Positions 36,648-47,461 of a stretch of 64,000 nt of DNA are shown in pieces. The DNA comes from Thermolongibacillus altinsuensis (GTDB lineage Bacteria > Bacillota > Bacilli > Bacillales > Anoxybacillaceae): the NCBI RefSeq assembly GCF_004341205.1, contig NZ_SLUL01000003.1:62001-126000 (forward strand), given 5' to 3'. The position numbers were made by a program, and so were the translations under genes. A model generated the notes under the pieces. The model was not told the DNA's origin and searched no databases. It saw only the letters and a program-made list of their open reading frames with translations. Every line of letters begins with the position of its first letter. Within the stretch, counting starts at the first letter, position 1.

Positions 36648-36656
36648 TGCTATAAT
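36648..36656 (+). promoter_or_regulatory. Extended -10 promoter of msrA
   Basis: TGCTATAAT is a consensus extended -10. The 17-bp-spaced hexamer upstream (TGTATT) is poor, as is common with extended -10 promoters. Confidence 0.6.
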
Positions 36657-36691
36657 GAAAAGTACTATTCATTGTAGGAGGAGAGGTTGAA

Positions 36692-37219
36692 ATGGAAAAA
36701 GCAACATTCGCAGGCGGATGTTTTTGGTGCATGGTCACTCCGTTTGAAGAGCTCGATGGAATTTATGGCATCGTTTCAGGCTATACTGGAGGACATGTTG
36801 AAAATCCTACATATGAGCAAGTGAAAACAGGGACGACCGGGCATTACGAAGCGGTACAAATTACATTTGACCCAAATGTATTTCCATATGAGAAGCTGCT
36901 TGAGTTGTATTGGTGCCAAATCGATCCAACCGATGACGGCGGCCAATTTCATGATCGCGGACCGCAATACCGGACGGCGATTTTCTATCATAATGAAGAA
37001 CAGCGCAAAAAAGCGGAAGCATCGAAACGAGCGTTGGAAGAGAGCGGAAAATTCCAAAAACCGATCGTAACGAAAATTTTGCCGGCAACGACGTTTTATC
37101 CTGCTGAGGAATATCATCAAAACTACCATAAGAAAAATCCGAAGCATTACAAAGAAGACCGCGCAGCTTCCGGACGCGATGAATTTATTGCTAAACATTG
37201 GGGCATAAAGGGGCAGTGA
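36692..37219 (+). CDS. msrA: Peptide-methionine (S)-S-oxide reductase
   Basis: Repairs methionine-S-sulfoxide in oxidised proteins, 175 aa. The catalytic Cys10 lies in FAGGCFWC near the N-terminus. GYTGGHVENPTYEQVKTGTT and HYEAVQITFDP, DQFHDRGPQYRTAIFY-like sequence (here DDGGQFHDRGPQYRTAIFYH), and YHQNYHKKNP are conserved. The ATG at 36692 follows GGAGGAG. The next gene starts one base after the stop, so the two share a transcript. Recycling by thioredoxin is expected; trxA lies later in this window. Confidence 0.96.
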   Translation: MEKATFAGGCFWCMVTPFEELDGIYGIVSGYTGGHVENPTYEQVKTGTTGHYEAVQITFDPNVFPYEKLLELYWCQIDPTDDGGQFHDRGPQYRTAIFYHNEEQRKKAEASKRALEESGKFQKPIVTKILPATTFYPAEEYHQNYHKKNPKHYKEDRAASGRDEFIAKHWGIKGQ

Positions 37220-37978
37220 ATGTTGAAACGAATCCAATCAACAAAAAATCCACAAGTGAAGGAATGGAAAAAGCTTTTAACGAAAAAGGGACGAGAAAAA
37301 ACAGGATTATTTCTCATTGAAGGATTTCATTTAGTCGAAGAAGCGTTAAAGAGCGATGTACATATTGTTGAACTGATTGTTGATGAGGGAAAAGAAATAC
37401 CTTCAAGCTGGAATGTCGATCACATTCCAATGACATTCGTTACGGAAGAAATTATACAAGCAATAAGCGATACCGAAGCGCCGCAAGGAATTGTAGCTGT
37501 ATGTAAACAATTGGTTCATAAACCAATTAATTGGAATCGTGCGAATGTGTTAATGATCGATGCGGTCCAAGATCCGGGTAACATCGGCACGATGATTCGC
37601 ACCGCCGACGCAGTTGGAATGGATGCGGTCATTCTCGGAGAAGGCTGCGCCGATTTGTACAATCCGAAAGTCATTCGGGCAACGCAAGGGTCGCTTTTTC
37701 ATCTTCCCGTATTTAAAGGAAACTTGCAAGAATGGATCGAACAATTAAAATCGCAAAACGTTTCGATTTACGGCACGTCGTTAGAAAACGGCGAAGATTA
37801 CCGGAATGTGCCGCCGATGGAGCCGTTTGCTCTTCTTGTCGGTAACGAAGGAAGCGGCGTTCGCAAAGAACTGTTGGACATGACAACAAAAAATTTATAC
37901 ATTCCGATTTACGGACGAGCGGAATCGCTCAACGTCGCCGTAGCAACCGGAATTTTGCTTTATCACTTGCGCGGATAA
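37220..37978 (+). CDS. ysgA: TrmH/SpoU family RNA 2'-O-methyltransferase (YsgA)
   Basis: SPOUT-class methyltransferase, 252 aa, predicted to methylate a ribose in rRNA. The N-terminal L30e-like substrate domain (1-95, GLFLIEGFHLVEEALKS) precedes the knotted SPOUT domain: IDAVQDPGNIGTMIRTADAVG (motif 1), LLVGNEGSGVRKEL (motif 2) and IPIYGRAESLNVAVATGILL (motif 3). Those three motifs build the AdoMet pocket. The ATG directly follows the msrA stop, with AAAGGGGC upstream. The exact target nucleotide cannot be told from sequence. The pheST T-box operon begins just after it. Confidence 0.92.
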   Translation: MLKRIQSTKNPQVKEWKKLLTKKGREKTGLFLIEGFHLVEEALKSDVHIVELIVDEGKEIPSSWNVDHIPMTFVTEEIIQAISDTEAPQGIVAVCKQLVHKPINWNRANVLMIDAVQDPGNIGTMIRTADAVGMDAVILGEGCADLYNPKVIRATQGSLFHLPVFKGNLQEWIEQLKSQNVSIYGTSLENGEDYRNVPPMEPFALLVGNEGSGVRKELLDMTTKNLYIPIYGRAESLNVAVATGILLYHLRG

Positions 37979-37981
37979 AGG

Positions 37982-38010
37982 TTGCAACGCTTGTTTAGTT
38001 TGCCTATAAT
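37982..38010 (+). promoter_or_regulatory. Sigma-A promoter of pheST
   Basis: TTGCAA (37982-37987), exactly 17 bp, consensus TATAAT (38005-38010). Confidence 0.78.
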
Positions 38011-38016
38011 ATAAAA

Positions 38017-38287
38017 ATAGTTAAATAAGGGAAAAAACGATGAAAGAGAAGAGTAGCTTGCCACTCGCCATCCAGGGAGAAAACGCCATAGACTGAGAGC
38101 GTTTTTATGGTAGAAGCAAGTGAATTCACCTCTGGAGTTGACACTTGGACCATTCTGCGTCCGCAGAATGTAAAGGTGTTCCGGTCTACGCCGTTATCGC
38201 AATGAAGTGAACAGCGCCTTTTTGCGCTGTTAATAAGGGTGGTACCGCGATTTCACTCGTCCCTTGCTTGAGGGGCGAGTTTTTTAT
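38017..38287 (+). ncRNA. T-box leader, phenylalanine-specific
   Basis: The leader ends with the T-box core AGGGTGGTACCGCG (38236-38249), followed by a terminator. A plausible specifier TTC (38125-38127), a phenylalanine codon, is followed by A. It fills the 333-bp gap before pheS and should couple pheST expression to uncharged tRNA-Phe. Confidence 0.93.
38255..38287 (+). terminator. T-box terminator of pheST
   Basis: ACTCGTCCC (38255-38263) pairs with GGGGCGAGT (38272-38280), then a T run. The stem is nearly identical to the thrS T-box terminator. Confidence 0.9.
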
Positions 38288-38311
38288 TTGAGAAAAAAGG
38301 AGGAAATGCAG

Positions 38312-39346
38312 ATGAAAGAACGTTTACACCAACTTCAACAAGAAGCGCTTGAAAAAATCGAACAAGCAAGCGATTTAAAAGCACTTAACGATGTTCGTAT
38401 CGCTTATCTCGGCAAAAAAGGACCGATTACGGAAGTGCTTCGCGGCATGGGATCATTATCGCCAGAAGAGCGCCCGATCATGGGAGCGCTCGCGAACGAA
38501 GTGCGTCAAGCGATTCAAACCGCATTAGAAGCAAAGCAAGCGAAGCTCGAACAAGAAGAAGTCGAGAAAAAGTTAGCGGCGGAAACGATTGATGTCACGC
38601 TTCCAGGTCGTCCGATTCGCCGCGGCAATCCTCATCCGCTTACACGCGTGATTGAAGAAATTGAAGACTTATTTATCGGCATGGGCTATACAATCGCCGA
38701 AGGTCCAGAGGTAGAAAAAGACTATTACAACTTTGAAGCGCTCAACTTGCCAAAAGGCCATCCGGCGCGCGATATGCAAGATTCGTTCTATATTACGGAA
38801 GAAATTTTGCTGCGCACGCACACGTCGCCAGTTCAAGCGCGCACGATGGAAAAACATCAAGGACGCGGTCCGGTGAAAATCATTTGCCCGGGAAAAGTGT
38901 ATCGCCGCGACAACGATGATGCGACGCACTCTCATCAGTTTACGCAAATTGAGGGTCTTGTCGTTGATGAAAACATTCGCATGAGCGATTTAAAAGGAAC
39001 ACTTCGCGAGTTTGCGCGCAAAATGTTTGGAGAAGATCGCGACATTCGCTTCCGTCCAAGCTTTTTCCCATTTACAGAGCCGTCTGTGGAAGTGGACGTT
39101 TCATGCTTCAACTGCGGCGGGCATGGCTGCAATGTGTGTAAAGGAACCGGTTGGATTGAAATTTTAGGCGCCGGCATGGTGCATCCAAACGTATTAGAAA
39201 TGGCTGGCTTTGATTCGAAAAAATATACAGGTTTTGCGTTTGGAATGGGACCAGAGCGCATTGCGATGTTGAAATACGGCATCGATGACATCCGCCATTT
39301 CTATCAAAACGACATTCGCTTTTTACAACAATTCAATCGTGTGTAA
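38312..39346 (+). CDS. pheS: Phenylalanyl-tRNA synthetase alpha subunit
   Basis: Catalytic subunit of the alpha2-beta2 PheRS, 344 aa as in B. subtilis. The ATG at 38312 lies 8 bp after AAGGAGG; another ATG at 38306 is too close to it. The N-terminal coiled coil (1-85) binds tRNA. Class II motifs follow: [76 protein letters not shown], and the C-terminal [21 protein letters not shown] CxxC pair set ([18 protein letters not shown]) is typical of bacillar PheS. pheT starts 14 bp later. Confidence 0.97.
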   Translation: MKERLHQLQQEALEKIEQASDLKALNDVRIAYLGKKGPITEVLRGMGSLSPEERPIMGALANEVRQAIQTALEAKQAKLEQEEVEKKLAAETIDVTLPGRPIRRGNPHPLTRVIEEIEDLFIGMGYTIAEGPEVEKDYYNFEALNLPKGHPARDMQDSFYITEEILLRTHTSPVQARTMEKHQGRGPVKIICPGKVYRRDNDDATHSHQFTQIEGLVVDENIRMSDLKGTLREFARKMFGEDRDIRFRPSFFPFTEPSVEVDVSCFNCGGHGCNVCKGTGWIEILGAGMVHPNVLEMAGFDSKKYTGFAFGMGPERIAMLKYGIDDIRHFYQNDIRFLQQFNRV

Positions 39347-39360
39347 AGGGAGGGTTATCC

Positions 39361-41775
39361 ATGTTCGTATCATATAAATGGCTACAAGAATATGTCGATT
39401 TAACAGGCATCACGGCAAAAGAACTAGCGGATCGAATTACCAAAAGCGGCATCGAAGTTGAAAGCGTGGAAGTATTGAATAAAGGAGCAAAAGGGGTTGT
39501 TGTCGGGCATGTACTTGAGCGCGAACAACACCCAAATGCGGATAAATTAAGCAAATGTCTCGTCGATATCGGCGAAGGCGAGCCGGTGCAAATCATTTGC
39601 GGGGCTCCAAACGTGGCAAAAGGACAAAAAGTTGCTGTTGCGAAAGTCGGTGCGGTGCTGCCGGGCAATTTCAAAATTAAACGTGCGAAACTGCGCGGCG
39701 AAGAATCAAACGGAATGATTTGTTCGCTGCAAGAGCTTGGCATTGAGTCTAAACTTGTGCCAAAAGAATACGCAGACGGCATTTTCGTCTTCCCGAGCGA
39801 TGCGCCAGTTGGTGCGGATGCATTGGAGTTATTAAACTTAGATGATGAAGTGCTAGAGTTGGGATTAACGCCAAACCGTGCAGATTGCTTAAGCATGATC
39901 GGCGTTGCCTATGAAGTGGCGGCAATTTTAGGAAGAAACGTGAAGCTGCCAGCGATTGAGCTTCATGAAAATGAAGAAAACGTTCATGATTACATTTCTG
40001 TTCGCGTCGAAGCGGCGGAAGACAATCCGCTATACGCAGGACGCATCGTCAAAAACGTCAAAATCGGTCCGTCGCCGCTTTGGATGCAAACGCGCTTAAT
40101 GGCGGCCGGCATTCGTCCGCATAACAACGTTGTCGATATTACGAACTACATTTTGCTTGAGTATGGCCAACCGCTTCATGCGTTTGATTATGATCGCCTC
40201 GGTTCAAAAGAAATTGTCGTGCGCCGCGCGAAAGCTGGCGAAACGATCGTGACCCTTGATGATGTTGAAAGAACGTTAACAGAAGACCATCTCGTTATTA
40301 CAAACGGAACAGAGCCAGTGGCGCTTGCGGGCGTTATGGGTGGAGCGAATTCCGAAGTGCGCAACGACACGACAACGGTATTTATTGAATCAGCGTATTT
40401 CAATGGCGCAACGGTTCGCAAAGCGTCAAAAGACCATGGCTTGCGCAGCGAAGCAAGCATGCGTTTTGAAAAAGGAATTGACCCAGCGCGCACAAAAGAA
40501 GCGTTAGATCGGGCAGCGGCGTTAATGGCTGAGTACGCTGGTGGGGAAGTCGTTGGCGGCGTTGTCGAAGTGAATACGCTCAAGCAAGAAGAAGTGAAAG
40601 TGACGATTACGCTTGACCGCATCAATCGTGTGCTTGGTACAAACATTACAAAAGAGGAAGTTTCAACGATTTTAACGAATTTACAATTTGCCTTTACCGA
40701 AGATCACGGAACGTTTACGATCACTGTTCCATCGCGTCGCCGCGATATTTCCATTGAAGAAGATATCATCGAAGAAGTGGCGAGATTGTACGGCTATGAC
40801 CGTTTGCCAGCGACATTGCCGGTTGCTGAGTCCAAACCGGGCAAACTAACTCCTTATCAAGCGAAACGTCGCCAGGTGCGTCGCTATTTAGAAGATGTCG
40901 GCTTGTTCCAAGCCATTACGTATTCGTTAACGAGCGAAGCGAAAGCGACCATGTTTGCGTTAGAAACCGCCAAACCAATTCGCTTGGCGCTTCCGATGAG
41001 CGAAGAGCGCAGCGTCCTTCGCCAAAGCTTAATTCCGCATTTATTGGAAGTCGTCAGCTACAACCGTGCCCGCCAAGTCGAAAACGTTGCGGTGTATGAA
41101 ACAGGAGCGGTTTACTTAGCAAACGACGAAAACGAATTACCACAAGAGAAAGAACGACTTGCCGGAGCGTTGACAGGCGTATGGCATGCGAACCTATGGC
41201 AAGGCGAGAAAAAAGCGGTTGATTTCTATGTCGTGAAAGGAATTTTAGATGGGTTATTTGCGTTGCTTGGCCTAGAAAAACGCATTGCATATAAACAAGC
41301 GAAACGCGACGGCATGCACCCGGGCCGTACGGCAGACATTTTGCTTGACGGAAAAACGATCGGCTTTGTCGGTCAATTGCATCCAACCGTGCAAAAAGAA
41401 TATGATTTAAAAGAAACATACGTATTCGAATTGGCATTGACGGACTTGCTCAATACGGAAGTCGAAGAGATTCGTTACTCGCCAATTCCGCGCTTCCCGT
41501 CCATTACGCGCGACATTGCGCTTGTCGTTGATGAGCACGTCATTGCCGGCGACATTCAACAAGCGATTATCGAAGCGGGCGGCGAATTGCTCAAAGAAGT
41601 AATGATTTTCGACGTGTACAAAGGCGATCGCCTGCCAGACGGCAAAAAGTCGATTGCCTTCTCCCTCCGTTATTATGATCCGGAACGTACATTAACAGAC
41701 GAAGAAGTAACCGCCGTTCACGAACAAGTCATCAAAGCTGTTGAACAACAATTCGGCGCGACCTTGCGCGGATAA
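39361..41775 (+). CDS. pheT: Phenylalanyl-tRNA synthetase beta subunit
   Basis: Beta subunit of PheRS, 804 aa. Order: an OB-fold tRNA-binding domain (about 38-155, [20 protein letters not shown]), the B3/B4 editing domain that removes Tyr-tRNA-Phe ([36 protein letters not shown]), the B5 domain (about 400-475), the catalytic-like module (485-690) and the ferredoxin-fold anticodon-binding domain at the C-terminus ([16 protein letters not shown]). The ATG at 39361 follows AGGGAGGG. The gene is followed by an exceptionally long hairpin and, unlike in B. subtilis, not by rnhC. Confidence 0.97.
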   Translation: MFVSYKWLQEYVDLTGITAKELADRITKSGIEVESVEVLNKGAKGVVVGHVLEREQHPNADKLSKCLVDIGEGEPVQIICGAPNVAKGQKVAVAKVGAVLPGNFKIKRAKLRGEESNGMICSLQELGIESKLVPKEYADGIFVFPSDAPVGADALELLNLDDEVLELGLTPNRADCLSMIGVAYEVAAILGRNVKLPAIELHENEENVHDYISVRVEAAEDNPLYAGRIVKNVKIGPSPLWMQTRLMAAGIRPHNNVVDITNYILLEYGQPLHAFDYDRLGSKEIVVRRAKAGETIVTLDDVERTLTEDHLVITNGTEPVALAGVMGGANSEVRNDTTTVFIESAYFNGATVRKASKDHGLRSEASMRFEKGIDPARTKEALDRAAALMAEYAGGEVVGGVVEVNTLKQEEVKVTITLDRINRVLGTNITKEEVSTILTNLQFAFTEDHGTFTITVPSRRRDISIEEDIIEEVARLYGYDRLPATLPVAESKPGKLTPYQAKRRQVRRYLEDVGLFQAITYSLTSEAKATMFALETAKPIRLALPMSEERSVLRQSLIPHLLEVVSYNRARQVENVAVYETGAVYLANDENELPQEKERLAGALTGVWHANLWQGEKKAVDFYVVKGILDGLFALLGLEKRIAYKQAKRDGMHPGRTADILLDGKTIGFVGQLHPTVQKEYDLKETYVFELALTDLLNTEVEEIRYSPIPRFPSITRDIALVVDEHVIAGDIQQAIIEAGGELLKEVMIFDVYKGDRLPDGKKSIAFSLRYYDPERTLTDEEVTAVHEQVIKAVEQQFGATLRG

Positions 41776-41782
41776 AAAAAGC

Positions 41783-41833
41783 AAGAGGCTGACTCAACAT
41801 CGCTCAAAGGCGATGTTTTGAGTCAGCCTCTTT
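41783..41833. terminator. Unusually long hairpin after pheT
   Basis: A 15-bp outer stem (41783-41797 with 41818-41832) and a 6-bp inner stem (41798-41803 with 41810-41815), separated by a 2-nt bulge. Seven A residues precede it, so on the minus strand it has a good T tail, while on the plus strand the tail is only TTTC. Confidence 0.8.
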
Positions 41834-41934
41834 CAATTATAATACCATTTTAATTTTTCTACTTCAAAACCGAACCCGTTAGGTTGCTTCCAAACCTTTT
41901 TTCATTTTAGCGATCGTCATCGATGCGCGCGTCT

Positions 41935-41963
41935 TTTCATGTCATCGCGATTCGTGATATGAT
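41935..41963 (+). promoter_or_regulatory. Promoter of zapA-cvpA
   Basis: TTTCAT (41935-41940), 17 bp, TATGAT (41958-41963), with an extended -10 TG at 41955-41956. Confidence 0.55.
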
Positions 41964-42014
41964 AAAAGATAGAATTTTGACGAAGTGGGAGATAGGACGA
42001 ATGGGGGAAATGCT

Positions 42015-42290
42015 TTGACAGAACAACAGAAAACGAGAGTTACAGTTGACATATATGGACAGCAATATTCCATTGTTGGGACCGAAAGTTCAAGCCACAT
42101 TCGTTTAGTGGCTTCGATTGTCGATGATAAAATGCGTGAAATTAGCGCAAAAAACCCGACGCTCGATACGAGCAAATTAGCTGTTTTAACGGCTGTCAAC
42201 GTTGTTCATGAATACATAAAATTAAAAGAAGAGTATGATCGACTTATGCAACAAATAAAAAAAGAAAAGGATGAGCGCAAGGATGATTGA
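42015..42290 (+). CDS. zapA: Cell division protein ZapA
   Basis: FtsZ-ring stabilising protein, 91 aa. The TTG at 42015 follows GGGGGAA and gives [22 protein letters not shown], closely matching B. subtilis ZapA; an upstream start at 41985 would run through the ribosome site. The N-terminal globular part ([20 protein letters not shown]) is followed by a long C-terminal helix ([20 protein letters not shown]) that forms the coiled-coil dimer. The stop overlaps the cvpA start by 8 bp, so the two are coupled. rnhC, which lies before zapA in B. subtilis, is missing here. Confidence 0.93.
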   Translation: MTEQQKTRVTVDIYGQQYSIVGTESSSHIRLVASIVDDKMREISAKNPTLDTSKLAVLTAVNVVHEYIKLKEEYDRLMQQIKKEKDERKDD

Positions 42291-42822
42291 TTTACTTCTA
42301 CTTTTCATCCTTTTGATGGGATTTATGATCGGTTTAAAGCGCGGATTTATTTTGCAGTTTATTCATATGACAGGATTTATCGTTGCCTTTGCTGTCGCTT
42401 ACATGAATTATAAAGAATTAGCTCCACGGTTGAAACTATGGGTTCCGTATCCAAGCTTTGGCGATGGCGAAACAGTGAAATTGCTCATTGAGAGCACAAA
42501 TTTAGACGAAGCGTATTATCGAGCAATTGCGTTTGCCCTTTTATTCTTTGTCACAAAAATTGTGATGCATTTGATTGGTTCTATGCTTGATTTTGTTGCT
42601 CAACTCCCGGTTCTAAAAAGCATCAATCGCTGGGCGGGAGGAGCGCTCGGCTTTTTAGAAGTGTATTTGCTTTTGTTTCTCCTTCTTTACGTTGGAGCAC
42701 TCATTCCGATTGAAAGCATTCAGGAGCCGCTGCGCGATTCGTTTATGGCAAGCATCATCGTCAAGCATACGCCGATCTTGTCAGATGTCGTAAAAAAAAT
42801 GTGGGTGCAATATATCGCTTAA
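42283..42822 (+). CDS. yshB: CvpA family membrane protein (YshB)
   Basis: A 179-aa membrane protein of the CvpA/colicin V production family with four hydrophobic segments: [52 protein letters not shown] and [20 protein letters not shown]. The glycine-containing GLKRGF loop and the [12 protein letters not shown]-type signature (here [16 protein letters not shown]) are conserved. The ATG at 42283 overlaps the zapA stop and follows AGGATGAG; an ATG at 42271 has no ribosome site. The function in bacilli is poorly known; CvpA proteins are linked to envelope stress resistance in other bacteria. A terminator follows. Confidence 0.88.
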   Translation: MIDLLLLFILLMGFMIGLKRGFILQFIHMTGFIVAFAVAYMNYKELAPRLKLWVPYPSFGDGETVKLLIESTNLDEAYYRAIAFALLFFVTKIVMHLIGSMLDFVAQLPVLKSINRWAGGALGFLEVYLLLFLLLYVGALIPIESIQEPLRDSFMASIIVKHTPILSDVVKKMWVQYIA

Positions 42823-42833
42823 TGGGTCGCTGT

Positions 42834-42861
42834 AAAACTTCTCTTTACGGAGAAGTTTTTT
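42834..42861 (+). terminator. Terminator after cvpA
   Basis: AAAACTTCTC (42834-42843), loop TTTACG, GAGAAGTTTT (42850-42859), then TT. Confidence 0.92.
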
Positions 42862-42927
42862 GTCCTTTTTGTTGAATTTTTGGATCATTTCGATGGGTCA
42901 ATCGTATATGTTAGGGGATGATCATGT

Positions 42928-44655
42928 ATGGAAAGAAATAAAAAAGAGGCCGTTCAGTTATTAGAAACGATTGCGTTGTATATGGAAATAAAAGGAGAGA
43001 ATCCATTTAAAATTTCAGCGTTTCGCAAAGCGGCAGCAGCGCTTGAACGTGATGAGCGAGCGTTAACGGATATTGGCGATTTCACATCGATTGCTGGAAT
43101 TGGAAAAGGGACGGCGGCGGTTATTCAAGAGTGGATCGAGACAGGAAGATCGACCGTTCTTGAGCAATTAAAAGAAGAAATTCCATCCGGCCTTTTTCCG
43201 CTATTAAAACTGCCGGGGCTTGGCGGGAAAAAGATTGCGAAGCTGTATCAAGAGTTAGGAATCGTGGATGTCGATACGTTAAAAGCGGCTTGTATCGAGC
43301 AGAAAGTGCGTCAATTATCCGGTTTTGGCGCCAAAACGGAAGAAAAAATTTTAGCGGCGCTCGAGGCTATGAATGCTCGGCCGGATCGTTTGCCTCTTGC
43401 GTTTATGTTGACGGTTGCAGAAGAGGTCGAGCGCCAATTGGACAACATAAAAGGAATCGTTCGCTTTTCTCGTGCGGGCAGTTTACGCCGCATGTGCGAG
43501 ACGATCAAAGATTTGGATTTTATTATTGCGACGAATGAACCGACTGTTGTCCGTGAACAATTGCTGCAGTTAAAAAACGTATGTGATGTGATCGCGAACG
43601 GCGAAACGAAAGTATCGTTGCAACTAAAATATGACTATCCTGTCAACGTTGATTTTCGTCTTGTCACTCCTGAACAATTCGCAACGACTTTGCATCATTT
43701 TACCGGATCAAAAGAACATAATGTTCGCATGCGACAAATCGCCAAAGAACGCGGTGAAAAAATTAGCGAGTACGGCGTTGAAAACAGCCAAACAGGTGAA
43801 ATCATCACATTTCCGACAGAGCAAGCGTTTTTTGCCCATTTTGGCCTTCCGTTCATTCCGCCGGAGTTGCGCGAAGATGGGAGCGAAGTGGATCGATATA
43901 CGGAAGATGATTCGCTTATTTCGCTCAAGCATATCAAAGGCGATTTACATATGCACTCAACGTGGAGCGATGGAGCATTTTCGATTGCTGAAATGGCGGA
44001 AGCGTGCCGGAAAAAAGGCTATCGCTATATCGCGATCACCGATCATTCCAAGTTTTTAAAAGTGGCGAACGGATTAACGGTCGAACGTTTAAAAAGGCAA
44101 CAAGAAGAGATTGCCCGTTTAAATGAAAAATACGATGATTTTGTTATTTTATCTGGAATTGAAATGGATATTTTACCAGATAGCACGTTAGATTATGATG
44201 ACGAAGTGCTTGAAAGCGTTGATTTTGTCATTGCTTCGATTCATTCGGCGTTTTCGCAACCGCGCGAAGTGATTATGGAACGATTAAAAAGAGCGCTTAT
44301 GAATCATCACGTGGATCTCATTGCCCATCCGACAGGAAGATTAATTGGTCAGCGGGACGGGTATGATGTCGATATCGACATGTTGATTGAGTTAGCGAAA
44401 GAAACGGATACAGCGTTGGAGCTAAACGCGAATCCCCATCGCCTTGATTTAACATACGAATATTTAAAAAAAGCGCAAGAGGCAGGCGTGAAAATCGCGA
44501 TCAACACCGATGCGCACAACATTCAAATGCTCGATCATATGGAAATTGGGGTCGCGTTTGCGCGCAAAGGATGGATTCGAAAAGAAACGGTCATTAATAC
44601 ATGGGATCTTGAACAATTAAAGCAATTTTTGCAGCGTCATCATGTAAATTCATAA
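42928..44655 (+). CDS. polX: DNA polymerase X with PHP domain
   Basis: Family X DNA polymerase/3'-5' exonuclease for base-excision repair, 575 aa. The ATG at 42928 follows AGGGGATG. Order: 8-kDa helix-hairpin-helix part (1-80, [20 protein letters not shown]), fingers and palm with the [18 protein letters not shown] metal-ligand motif and [13 protein letters not shown]. The C-terminal PHP phosphoesterase domain (from about 335) has [35 protein letters not shown], and AHPTGRL, which hold the histidines and acids of the trinuclear metal site. It is followed immediately by mutS2, a repair pair conserved in bacilli. Confidence 0.95.
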   Translation: MERNKKEAVQLLETIALYMEIKGENPFKISAFRKAAAALERDERALTDIGDFTSIAGIGKGTAAVIQEWIETGRSTVLEQLKEEIPSGLFPLLKLPGLGGKKIAKLYQELGIVDVDTLKAACIEQKVRQLSGFGAKTEEKILAALEAMNARPDRLPLAFMLTVAEEVERQLDNIKGIVRFSRAGSLRRMCETIKDLDFIIATNEPTVVREQLLQLKNVCDVIANGETKVSLQLKYDYPVNVDFRLVTPEQFATTLHHFTGSKEHNVRMRQIAKERGEKISEYGVENSQTGEIITFPTEQAFFAHFGLPFIPPELREDGSEVDRYTEDDSLISLKHIKGDLHMHSTWSDGAFSIAEMAEACRKKGYRYIAITDHSKFLKVANGLTVERLKRQQEEIARLNEKYDDFVILSGIEMDILPDSTLDYDDEVLESVDFVIASIHSAFSQPREVIMERLKRALMNHHVDLIAHPTGRLIGQRDGYDVDIDMLIELAKETDTALELNANPHRLDLTYEYLKKAQEAGVKIAINTDAHNIQMLDHMEIGVAFARKGWIRKETVINTWDLEQLKQFLQRHHVNS

Positions 44656-44672
44656 GTATGGAGGTTTTGAGC

Positions 44673-47027
44673 GTGCACCCGAGAACGTTAACGATATTAG
44701 AATTTGATAAAGTTAAAGCACAGTTGATGGAACATGTTGCTTCATCATTGGGGAAAGAAAAAGTGGAGAAGCTTGTTCCATCTACCGATTTCGCTGAAGT
44801 TGTCCGCTGGCAAGAAGAAACGGATGAAGCGGCTACCGTTCTTCGCCTGCGCGGACATGTTCCGCTCGGCGGGATTTTTGATATCCGCGCGAGCGTGAAA
44901 AGAGCAAAAATTGGCGGAACGTTAAGCCCACATGAGTTGCTAGATGTGGCGAGCACGATTTATGCGAGCAGACAAATGAAAAAATTTATCGAATCGCTTC
45001 TTGACGATGTCGCATTGCCGCATTTAGCTCCATATGTGGAACGGATGATCGCCTTGCCAGAGCTTGAACAAGCGATTAACCATTGCATTGACGACCACGG
45101 CGAAATCATGGATCAAGCGAGTGAACGATTGCGTTCTCTCCGTCAACAATTGCGTGCGACGGAAGGAAGAATTCGCGATAAATTAGAAAGCATCATTCGC
45201 TCTTCATCGGCGCAAAAAATGTTGTCCGATGCGATTATTACCATTCGCAACGAACGATATGTCATTCCGGTTAAACAAGAATATCGTCACGCTTATGGCG
45301 GGATCGTGCATGATCAATCATCTTCAGGAGCGACGCTCTTTATTGAGCCGCAATCGGTTGTCGATTTAAACAACCAGCTCCAAGAATTGCGCGTGAAAGA
45401 AAAGCAAGAAATGGAGCGAATTTTAGTCGAATTGACCAAGAAAGTAGCGGAGGATGCTGAAGCCATTCTCGTCGATGTTGACATGCTAGCGGAACTCGAT
45501 TTTATTTTTGCGAAAGCGAAATATGCGAAACAAATCAAGGCGACAAAGCCGGATATGAACGATCGCGGTTACATTCGTTTGTTGCAGGCGCGACATCCTT
45601 TAATCTCGCCCGATGAAGTCGTTCCCAACGATATTGAACTTGGCAAAGATTACACCGCCATCGTGATTACGGGACCAAATACAGGCGGTAAAACCGTTAC
45701 GCTGAAAACGATTGGATTGTTTACATTGATGGCTCAAGCAGGTTTGCAAATTCCTGCGCTCGATGGTTCTGAACTAGCTGTTTTCCGCGCGGTTTATGCC
45801 GATATTGGCGATGAACAATCAATCGAGCAAAGCTTAAGTACATTTTCTTCCCACATGGTAAATATTGTGGATATTTTAAAGAAAGTCGACGAACATAGCC
45901 TCGTCTTATTTGATGAATTAGGGGCTGGAACCGATCCGCAAGAAGGCGCGGCGCTGGCGATTGCGATTTTAGATGAAGTGCATCAGCGCGGTGCTCGTGT
46001 CGTTGCGACAACGCATTATCCAGAACTGAAAGCCTATGGGTATAATCGTCAAGGAGTCATTAATGCGAGCGTTGAATTTGATATCGAAACGTTAAGCCCG
46101 ACTTATAAATTATTGATCGGCATTCCGGGCCGAAGCAATGCGTTAGAAATTTCGCGCCGGCTTGGTCTGGATGAGCAAATTATTGAGCGAGCAAGAACGT
46201 ATATAAGCGCGGAAAGCAACCAAGTGGAAAATATGATTGCTTCGTTGGAATATAGCAAAAAACGGGCTGAAGAAGAATTTAAAGAAGCGGAAGATTTCCG
46301 CAAAGAGGCGGAGAAACTTCATAAAGAGCTGCAAAAGCAAATCATTGAATTAAACGAACAGCGAGACCGTTGGCTCGAAGAAGCGAAGAAAAAAGCGGAA
46401 AGCATTGTTAAAAAAGCGCAACAAGAAGCAGAGCAAATTATTCGCGAATTGCGTCAAATGAAAAAAGAGCAATTGGCCAACATTAAAGAGCACGAGTTAA
46501 TAGAAGCGAAAAAACGGTTAGAAGAAGCGATTCCTCATATTGAAATAAAGCGAAAAGAGAAAAAACAGAAAAAGCCGGAACAAACGCTGCATCCTGGCGA
46601 CGAAGTAAAAGTCGTCAATTTGAATCAAAAGGGACAATTGCTTGAGAAAGTATCGGATGATGAGTGGCTCGTTCAAATTGGCATTTTAAAAATGAAAGTA
46701 AAAGAAGAAAACTTAGAGTACGTTAGCCGCCCGAAACCGATTGAAACGAAACCGCTCGCGACAGTGAAAGGGAAAGACTATCATGTTCCATTAGAGCTCG
46801 ATTTGCGTGGAGAACGGTATGAAGATGCATTGTTGCGTCTTGAAAAATACATTGACGATGCTTTGTTAGCTGGTTATCCGCGCGTTTCCATTATTCATGG
46901 AAAAGGGACAGGAGCGTTGCGCAAAGGTGTCCAACAATATTTGCAAAACCATCGTTCCGTCAAAAGCTTCCGCTTTGGTGAAGCAACAGAAGGCGGAACC
47001 GGCGTCACCATTGTTGAGTTGAAATGA
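44673..47027 (+). CDS. mutS2: Endonuclease MutS2
   Basis: MutS-like ATPase with a nuclease domain, 784 aa (785 in B. subtilis). I chose GTG 44673 because GGAGG lies 9 bp upstream and the N-terminus then aligns; an ATG at 44658 is part of the ribosome site. Order: MutS core/lever region (1-300), ABC ATPase with [18 protein letters not shown] (Walker A), [14 protein letters not shown] (signature) and [20 protein letters not shown] (Walker B), a long coiled coil (510-640), a KOW-like stretch, and the C-terminal Smr domain ([34 protein letters not shown]). In bacilli it acts on recombination intermediates and on collided ribosomes. Confidence 0.96.
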   Translation: MHPRTLTILEFDKVKAQLMEHVASSLGKEKVEKLVPSTDFAEVVRWQEETDEAATVLRLRGHVPLGGIFDIRASVKRAKIGGTLSPHELLDVASTIYASRQMKKFIESLLDDVALPHLAPYVERMIALPELEQAINHCIDDHGEIMDQASERLRSLRQQLRATEGRIRDKLESIIRSSSAQKMLSDAIITIRNERYVIPVKQEYRHAYGGIVHDQSSSGATLFIEPQSVVDLNNQLQELRVKEKQEMERILVELTKKVAEDAEAILVDVDMLAELDFIFAKAKYAKQIKATKPDMNDRGYIRLLQARHPLISPDEVVPNDIELGKDYTAIVITGPNTGGKTVTLKTIGLFTLMAQAGLQIPALDGSELAVFRAVYADIGDEQSIEQSLSTFSSHMVNIVDILKKVDEHSLVLFDELGAGTDPQEGAALAIAILDEVHQRGARVVATTHYPELKAYGYNRQGVINASVEFDIETLSPTYKLLIGIPGRSNALEISRRLGLDEQIIERARTYISAESNQVENMIASLEYSKKRAEEEFKEAEDFRKEAEKLHKELQKQIIELNEQRDRWLEEAKKKAESIVKKAQQEAEQIIRELRQMKKEQLANIKEHELIEAKKRLEEAIPHIEIKRKEKKQKKPEQTLHPGDEVKVVNLNQKGQLLEKVSDDEWLVQIGILKMKVKEENLEYVSRPKPIETKPLATVKGKDYHVPLELDLRGERYEDALLRLEKYIDDALLAGYPRVSIIHGKGTGALRKGVQQYLQNHRSVKSFRFGEATEGGTGVTIVELK

Positions 47028-47041
47028 TGGGAGAGGATGGT

Positions 47042-47449
47042 ATGAACTCCTTTTGGGAAAATGAAATTGTTAAAATTGCAGCGAACTTTAGCGTCGTTAT
47101 TTTATGTATGGTCGTCTTTCTAGCTGTTTTTGAATTAGTAACAAAATATAAAAACTGGGAAGAGATTCAAAAAGGGAATGTAGCCGTGGCGATGGCGACA
47201 GGCGGAAAAATATTTGGAATTGCAAATATTTTCCGCTACTCGATTAGCCATCATGATTCGCTCTTGTCAATGATTGGCTGGGGGGTTTACGGCTTTCTTC
47301 TTCTGCTAGGAGGCTACTTTATTTATGAATTTTTAACGCCAAAGTTTAACATCGATCAAGAGATTGCAAATGATAATCGAGCGGTTGGCTTTATTTCCAT
47401 GGTCATTTCCATCGGATTATCTTTTGTCATTGGAGCAAGCATACGATGA
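47042..47449 (+). CDS. yshE: DUF350 membrane protein YshE
   Basis: A 135-aa DUF350-type membrane protein with about four helices (FSVVILCMVVFLAVFELV, AMATGGKIFGIANIF, MIGWGVYGFLLLLGGYFIYEFL, VGFISMVISIGLSFVIGASI). The ATG at 47042 follows GGGAGAGG, 14 bp after the mutS2 stop; longer readings have no ribosome site. It is very close to B. subtilis YshE throughout, including KNWEEIQKGNVAVAMATGGK and DNRAVGFIS. Function is unknown. A 27-codon membrane-peptide gene begins 12 bp after it. Confidence 0.9.
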   Translation: MNSFWENEIVKIAANFSVVILCMVVFLAVFELVTKYKNWEEIQKGNVAVAMATGGKIFGIANIFRYSISHHDSLLSMIGWGVYGFLLLLGGYFIYEFLTPKFNIDQEIANDNRAVGFISMVISIGLSFVIGASIR

Positions 47450-47461
47450 GGGGAGAACGAA

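Noticed and set aside
39333-39896. 187-codon minus-strand open frame across the pheS-pheT junction
   Set aside because: Antisense to conserved pheT and serine/threonine-rich, typical of a reverse-frame artefact; no start signals.
41840-41960. Possible coding remnant on the minus strand between the pheT hairpin and zapA
   Set aside because: A short frame ending in KMKKGLEAT is open, but it matches nothing I recognise and is too short to call a pseudogene.
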